Source of the DNA: Ornithinimicrobium sufpigmenti
Lineage (GTDB): Bacteria > Actinomycetota > Actinomycetes > Actinomycetales > Dermatophilaceae
DNA: 64,000 nucleotides
NCBI RefSeq assembly: GCF_004322775.1
Contig: NZ_CP036403.1
Coordinates: forward strand, 992,001-1,056,000
Direction: 5' to 3'
How positions within the stretch are numbered: the first letter of the stretch is position 1; the number at the start of each line of letters is the position of its first letter. Shown here in pieces: positions 60,334-64,000 of this stretch. Made by a program: the position numbers and the translations under genes. Below the pieces are notes generated by a model, which had not been told where the DNA came from, ran no database searches, and worked only from the letters and a program-made list of their open reading frames with translations.

Positions 60334-60944
60334 ACCTCGGCCACCAGGCGCACCTCCCGCGTCGTGCGGCCGTCCTCCCCGACGACCCGGTCGCGCCAGG
60401 CGCCGTCGGGGGCGAAGCCGGCGGCCTGCAGGAAGGCCAGGGACGTCTCGGCGTCGGCGCGCACCCAGGTCGTCACGGCCTCCAGCTGGTCGTTGCCGGC
60501 GCGCAGGGTGTCGACCGCGGCGTTGAGCAGGCGGGAGCCGTGGCCGGCGCCGCGGGCGTCGGGGTGCACGGCGCCGTCGTACACCATGCCGGTGCGCTCG
60601 GCGTCCACCCCGGGCTCCTCCTCGGCGGGTCCGAGCGCGACGTAGCCCACCACCTGCGGGCCGGCGCAGGCGACGAGCAGCCGGTGGCGCGTCGAGGGGG
60701 GCCGTTCCAGGGAACGGCGCCAGACGGCGGCGAACCTGGGGCCGGTGAGCTCCTCGAGCAGCTCCGGGGCGAGCACGCCGGTCAGCTCGGCCTGGTAGAC
60801 CGTCGCCTGCACCAGTCCCACCGCCGGGGCGTCGCTGGGCCGGGCCGTGCGCACGCTGGCGTCGGCCAGCGGGCCGGGCGCCGCCGCGGCAGAACCACCC
60901 TCGTGCGGGTGGTGGTGGGTGTGCTCATGATGGTGCTCGCTCAC
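60330..60944 (-). CDS. GNAT N-acetyltransferase with His-rich N-terminus
   Basis: 204 aa from a GTG at 60944. The first 16 residues are SEHHHEHTHHHPHEGG-like, with eight His. The GNAT fold follows, with the acetyl-CoA loop in DGAVHPDARGAGHGSRLLNA and motif B in TSLAFLQAAGFAPDGAW. It acetylates an unknown amine; linkage to azlCD suggests an amino acid or analogue. The His cluster may bind zinc or nickel. GAGACT ends six bases before the GTG, a leaderless pattern. Divergent from paaA. Confidence 0.82.
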   Translation of the reverse strand: MSEHHHEHTHHHPHEGGSAAAAPGPLADASVRTARPSDAPAVGLVQATVYQAELTGVLAPELLEELTGPRFAAVWRRSLERPPSTRHRLLVACAGPQVVGYVALGPAEEEPGVDAERTGMVYDGAVHPDARGAGHGSRLLNAAVDTLRAGNDQLEAVTTWVRADAETSLAFLQAAGFAPDGAWRDRVVGEDGRTTREVRLVAEV

Positions 60945-60968
60945 CCCACCAGTCTCCCACCCGAGCCA

Positions 60969-61031
60969 TGTGACAGTTGCACCGTCGTTCAACGCTAGAA
61001 CTGTCACAAAGCGGGGGTTCTCTGGCACACT
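60969..61031. promoter_or_regulatory. paaA promoter with long inverted-repeat operator
   Basis: A perfect 10-bp inverted repeat, TGTGACAGTT (60969-60978) and AACTGTCACA (60999-61008), with 20 bases between (centre to centre about three turns). CACACT at 61026-61031 ends six bases before the paaA ATG and would be the -10. The right half-site then covers the -35 position. A regulator bound there would repress paa, and possibly the divergent GNAT-azlCD unit. Confidence 0.65.
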
Positions 61032-61037
61032 GGGGGT

Positions 61038-62057
61038 ATGTACGGCAACGACTTCGGGCCCCGCGACGACGCAGCTGCGCCCCTGAACGCCGCGGAGACC
61101 CCCGAGTACCAGCAGGCTCTGGACGAGTACTTCAACGGACTCATCGACGAGGACTCGCGGATCGAGCCGCGGGACGCGATGCCCGAGGGCTACCGCAAGA
61201 CGCTGATCCGGCAGATCGCCCAGCACGCGCACTCGGAGATCATCGGTATGCAGCCGGAGGGCAACTGGATCAGCCGCGCCCCCAGCCTGCGCCGCAAGGC
61301 CATCCTCATGGCCAAGGTGCAGGACGAGGCCGGGCACGGGCTCTACCTCTACTCCGCGGCCGAGACCCTCGGGGTGGACCGGGCCGAGCTGCTCGACAAG
61401 CTGCACACCGGCCGGCAGAAGTACTCCTCGATCTTCAACTACCCCACCCTGACCTGGGCCGACGTGGGTGCCATCGGCTGGCTGGTCGACGGCGCGGCGA
61501 TCATGAACCAGGTCCCGCTGTGCCGCTGCTCCTACGGCCCCTACGCACGGGCGATGATCCGCGTGTGCAAGGAGGAGTCCTTCCACCAGCGGCAGGGCTT
61601 CGAGATCCTCTGGACCCTGTCGCAGGGGACGGAGAGCCAGCGCGCCATGCTCCAGGACGCCGCCGACCGCTGGTGGTGGCCCGCCCTGATGATGTTCGGC
61701 CCGCCCGACTCGGGGGAGAAGGCCAAGGAAGGTCACACGGCCCAGAACATGGCCTGGGGCATCAAGCGCTTCACCAACGACGACCTGCGGCAGAAGTTCG
61801 TCGACATGACCGTCCCCCAGGCGATCAAGCTGGGCATCACCCTGCCCGACCCGGACCTGCGCTGGAACGAGGAGCGTGGGCACTGGGACTTCGGCGAGAT
61901 CGACTGGGAGGAGTTCTGGCGGGTGCTGGGCGGCGACGGCCCCTGCAACGCGCAGCGCATCGACACCCGGGTCGCCGCCCACGAGGAGGGCGCCTGGGTG
62001 CGGGAGGCGGCCCTGGCCTACGCCCGCAAGCAGAGCGCGCAGGAGGAGGTCGCGTGA
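61038..62057 (+). CDS. paaA: 1,2-phenylacetyl-CoA epoxidase subunit PaaA
   Basis: 339 aa. The catalytic di-iron subunit of the PaaABCE monooxygenase, which epoxidises the ring of phenylacetyl-CoA. Ligand motifs include [20 protein letters not shown] (E97, H100) and [16 protein letters not shown] (E180, H183). Length and ends are normal. The paaB GTG overlaps its stop. Leaderless start inferred from CACACT six bases upstream. Confidence 0.97.
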   Translation: MYGNDFGPRDDAAAPLNAAETPEYQQALDEYFNGLIDEDSRIEPRDAMPEGYRKTLIRQIAQHAHSEIIGMQPEGNWISRAPSLRRKAILMAKVQDEAGHGLYLYSAAETLGVDRAELLDKLHTGRQKYSSIFNYPTLTWADVGAIGWLVDGAAIMNQVPLCRCSYGPYARAMIRVCKEESFHQRQGFEILWTLSQGTESQRAMLQDAADRWWWPALMMFGPPDSGEKAKEGHTAQNMAWGIKRFTNDDLRQKFVDMTVPQAIKLGITLPDPDLRWNEERGHWDFGEIDWEEFWRVLGGDGPCNAQRIDTRVAAHEEGAWVREAALAYARKQSAQEEVA

Positions 62058-62338
62058 GCACGACCTGGCCGCTGTGGGAGGTCTTCGTCCGTAGCCGGCG
62101 CGGCCTCAACCACGTGCACGCCGGATCCCTGCACGCGCCCGACGCCCAGATGGCGCTGCGTAACGCCCGCGACCTCTACACCCGCCGGCAGGAGGGGGTG
62201 TCGCTCTGGGTCGTGGCCTCCGCGGACATCACCGCCTCCAGCCCCGAGGAGAAGGACAGCTTCTTCGACCCGGCCGCGGACAAGGTCTACCGGCACCCGA
62301 CCTTCTACGACGTGCCCGAGGACGTGGAGTACCTGTGA
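62054..62338 (+). CDS. paaB: 1,2-phenylacetyl-CoA epoxidase subunit PaaB
   Basis: 94 aa, GTG start. A small non-catalytic subunit needed for assembly of the complex. [20 protein letters not shown] and [19 protein letters not shown] are family signatures, and the C-terminus [11 protein letters not shown] is intact. Overlaps paaA and paaC by 4 bp each. Confidence 0.96.
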   Translation: MSTTWPLWEVFVRSRRGLNHVHAGSLHAPDAQMALRNARDLYTRRQEGVSLWVVASADITASSPEEKDSFFDPAADKVYRHPTFYDVPEDVEYL

Positions 62339-63162
62339 GCGAGCTCACCAGCGGGCCGGTGATAGCCGGTCGCCGCCCCGACGTCGGGGGCCTGGACGGT
62401 GCCACCCCGGCCGAGCTGCATGCCGCCTACCTGCTCTCCCTCGGTGACGACGCCCTGATCTATGCCCAGCGTCTCGGCGAGTGGCTCACCCATGCCCCGC
62501 AGATCGAGGAGGACATGGCCCTCGGCAATGTCGGCCTCGACCTGCTCGGCCAGGCCAGGGCCCTGCTCACCCGAGCCGGTGAGGTCGAGGGCGAGGGCCG
62601 CGACGAGGACGCGCTGGCGATGCTGCGCGACGAGCGCCGGTTCCGCAATGTGCAGCTGGTGGAGCAGCCCCGCGGCGACTTCGCCCACGAGATGGCACGC
62701 ATGCTGTGGTTCGCCTCCTACCAGTACGAGCTGTACTCCCGGCTGGTCGACTCCGCCGACGAGGTGCTGGCCGGGATCGCCCAGAAGGCGGTCAAGGAGG
62801 TCGACTACCACCGCGACCACGCGACCCAGTGGGTGCTGCGCCTGGGCGACGGGACCGAGCTGAGCCACGCTCGGATGCAGGCCGCGCTGGAGGCGGTGCA
62901 TCCGTACGTGCGCGAGCTGGGTGAGGACTACACCGCGGCGGTCTGGGCCAGCGAGCAGGCCATCGGCGTGCTCCCCTCCGCGCTGACCGAGGCGGTCAAC
63001 GCTGGCGTCGCGCAGGTGGTCTCGCAGGCGACCCTGACCATGCCCGAGCCCCCGCGCTGGCACGCCCGCGGCGGCCGCGACGGCGTGCACTCCGAGGCGA
63101 TGGGCTACCTGCTCGCGGAGATGCAGCACATCGCCCGCAGCCACCCCGGCGCCACCTGGTGA
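62335..63162 (+). CDS. paaC: 1,2-phenylacetyl-CoA epoxidase subunit PaaC
   Basis: 275 aa, GTG start. The structural partner of PaaA with the same four-helix ferritin-like fold but a degenerate metal site. Typical stretches are YLLSLGDDALIYAQRLGEWL, GNVGLDLLGQARALL and KEVDYHRDHATQWVLRLGDG. Overlaps paaB and paaD. Confidence 0.95.
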   Translation: MSELTSGPVIAGRRPDVGGLDGATPAELHAAYLLSLGDDALIYAQRLGEWLTHAPQIEEDMALGNVGLDLLGQARALLTRAGEVEGEGRDEDALAMLRDERRFRNVQLVEQPRGDFAHEMARMLWFASYQYELYSRLVDSADEVLAGIAQKAVKEVDYHRDHATQWVLRLGDGTELSHARMQAALEAVHPYVRELGEDYTAAVWASEQAIGVLPSALTEAVNAGVAQVVSQATLTMPEPPRWHARGGRDGVHSEAMGYLLAEMQHIARSHPGATW

Positions 63163-63734
63163 GGGTGCGGATGGGCGTGGGCACGGGAGCGGGCGGGGGA
63201 ATGGGCACGGGTATGGAGCTCGCGCAGGCGCCGCGCGCGGTCGCGACCGACCAGCTCCTGGCGCAGGTGGAGGCTGCGCTGAGGGAGGTGCCCGACCCGG
63301 AGATCCCGGTCATCACCATCCACCAGCTCGGGGTCATCCGCGAGATCGAGCGGGTCGGTGAGGGCCTGCGGGTCACGATCACCCCTACGTACTCCGGGTG
63401 CCCGGCGATGCGGGTCATGGAGGAGGACATCCGACGCGTCTGCGGGCGGGCGGGCGTCCCCGTCGAGGTGGTCACGCGTCTCTCGCCTGCCTGGACCACC
63501 GACTGGATGAGCGAGGAGGGTCGCGAGGCCCTGCGCCGCTTCGGCATCGCCCCGCCCACCGGCCAGAAGGCGCACGGACCGGTGCCCGTCGGGCTCTCGG
63601 TCCGGCAGGTGAGCTGCCCGTTGTGCGGCTCGGAGCAGACCGAGGAGATCTCCCGCTTCGGGTCTACGGCCTGCAAGGCCCTGCGACGCTGCCTGTCCTG
63701 CCGGGAGCCGTTCGACGAGTTCAAGACACTGTGA
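63159..63734 (+). CDS. paaD: Phenylacetate degradation protein PaaD
   Basis: 191 aa, GTG start. A MIP18/DUF59 domain (VPDPEIPVITIHQLGVIREI, TPTYSGCPAMRVMEEDI) is followed by a C-terminal zinc ribbon (CPLCG and CLSC). It acts in Fe-S assembly on the PaaE reductase. The first 18 residues (Gly- and Met-rich, up to MELAQ) are an unusual extension; an ATG at 63213 is a possible start. Overlaps paaC. Confidence 0.93.
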   Translation: MRVRMGVGTGAGGGMGTGMELAQAPRAVATDQLLAQVEAALREVPDPEIPVITIHQLGVIREIERVGEGLRVTITPTYSGCPAMRVMEEDIRRVCGRAGVPVEVVTRLSPAWTTDWMSEEGREALRRFGIAPPTGQKAHGPVPVGLSVRQVSCPLCGSEQTEEISRFGSTACKALRRCLSCREPFDEFKTL

Positions 63735-63846
63735 GGGGCGCCGCCCCCCACGCCCCCCGCTGGGGCTGCGCACCAGACCCCGAAGAGGGTTTGAGGGCCC
63801 ACGCCCCAGCGCCGCCCCTCGCTGGGGCACCCCGACGCAAGGAGCG

Positions 63847-64000
63847 ATGTTGAGCCTGTTGCAGCAGCAGCCCACCCGGCGCCGCGCCACCTTTCATGAC
63901 CTGACCGTCACCCGGGTGGACCGGCTGACCGACGACGCCGTCGCGATCAGCTTCGCCGTCCCGGAGGAGCTGAGCCGCGAGTTCGACTTCCAGCCCGGGC
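63847..64000 (+). CDS. paaE: 1,2-phenylacetyl-CoA epoxidase reductase PaaE (partial, cut by right edge)
   Basis: The first 51 codons only: MLSLLQQQPTRRRATFHDLT, then VTRVDRLTDDAVAISFAVP and the FAD-domain start FDFQPG. It matches the N-terminus of the PaaE oxidoreductase, which carries FAD, NAD and 2Fe-2S domains and feeds electrons to PaaA. AAGGAG precedes the ATG. It is separated from paaD by 112 bp of very C-rich sequence with two copies of CGCTGGGGC, the only gap in the operon. Confidence 0.88.
   Translation, partial: MLSLLQQQPTRRRATFHDLTVTRVDRLTDDAVAISFAVPEELSREFDFQPG

Overview
The window is a contiguous piece of a high-GC actinobacterial chromosome. GC is high throughout, many starts are GTG, a mycothiol-type nitroreductase relative is present, and ileS carries a translational T-box. 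The gene order is the actinobacterial core block pepN / Rv2466c-like / rpiB ... tRNA-Gly, tRNA-Pro, tig, clpP1, clpP2, clpX ... valS, folC, DUF4233, ndk, followed by mreBCD-PBP2. Overall style suggests Intrasporangiaceae or Ornithinimicrobiaceae (Serinicoccus, Ornithinimicrobium, Janibacter); this placement is inference. I see no phage, insertion sequence or CRISPR array, and nearly all genes are intact.

Layout. 1-9.1 kb: the end of a membrane protein with a sigma-region-4-like N-terminus, an MscS channel, malQ, an AbiEi/DUF559-type gene enclosed by repeat arrays, and pepN. 9.1-12.8 kb: a DsbA-fold nitroreductase relative, rpiB, mgtE, a SIMPL protein and two tRNA genes. 12.8-19.7 kb: proteostasis genes tig, clpP1, clpP2 and clpX, with a release-factor-like protein and an EamA transporter lying between tig and clpP1. 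19.7-23.9 kb: a five-gene MoxR/DUF58/DUF4129 operon. 24.1-39.2 kb: valS, an AGCS symporter, a GlcD oxidase, T-box-ileS-folC, a DUF305/DUF3105 pair, DUF4233, uppP and ndk. 39.3-42.2 kb: a Gly-Ala-Asp repeat protein overlapping a JmjC-like oxygenase and a sucrase/ferredoxin-like protein. 42.3-49.7 kb: mreB, mreC, mreD, PBP2 and ppc. 49.8-54.1 kb: a lipoprotein, an SH3-NlpC/P60 endopeptidase, an endonuclease VIII-like glycosylase and a PIG-L deacetylase. 54.1-57.7 kb: rpsO, pnp and an unlisted 51-aa gene. 57.9-60.9 kb: a membrane acyltransferase-like protein, azlD, azlC and a GNAT protein. 61.0-64.0 kb: the start of the phenylacetate operon paaABCDE.

Functional groupings: protein folding and proteolysis (tig, clpP1P2X); translation (ileS, valS, tRNAs, rpsO) with pnp for RNA turnover; cell shape and wall (mreBCD, PBP2, uppP, NlpC/P60); aerobic phenylacetate catabolism (paa).

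Two signals are not explained by ordinary annotation. (1) A family of 22-bp tandem repeats occupies four intergenic regions (5.1-6.5, 16.6, 23.9 and 35.6 kb). In each, the repeat reverses orientation near the middle, so the array is a large head-to-head inverted structure, and in one the AbiEi-like gene sits exactly between the two arms. (2) The 9-mer GGTATGCSG (S = C or G) occurs 23 times on the two strands, where my rough composition estimate is about 1.5. It falls in all reading phases and often forces rare codons, which suggests a selected genomic word.
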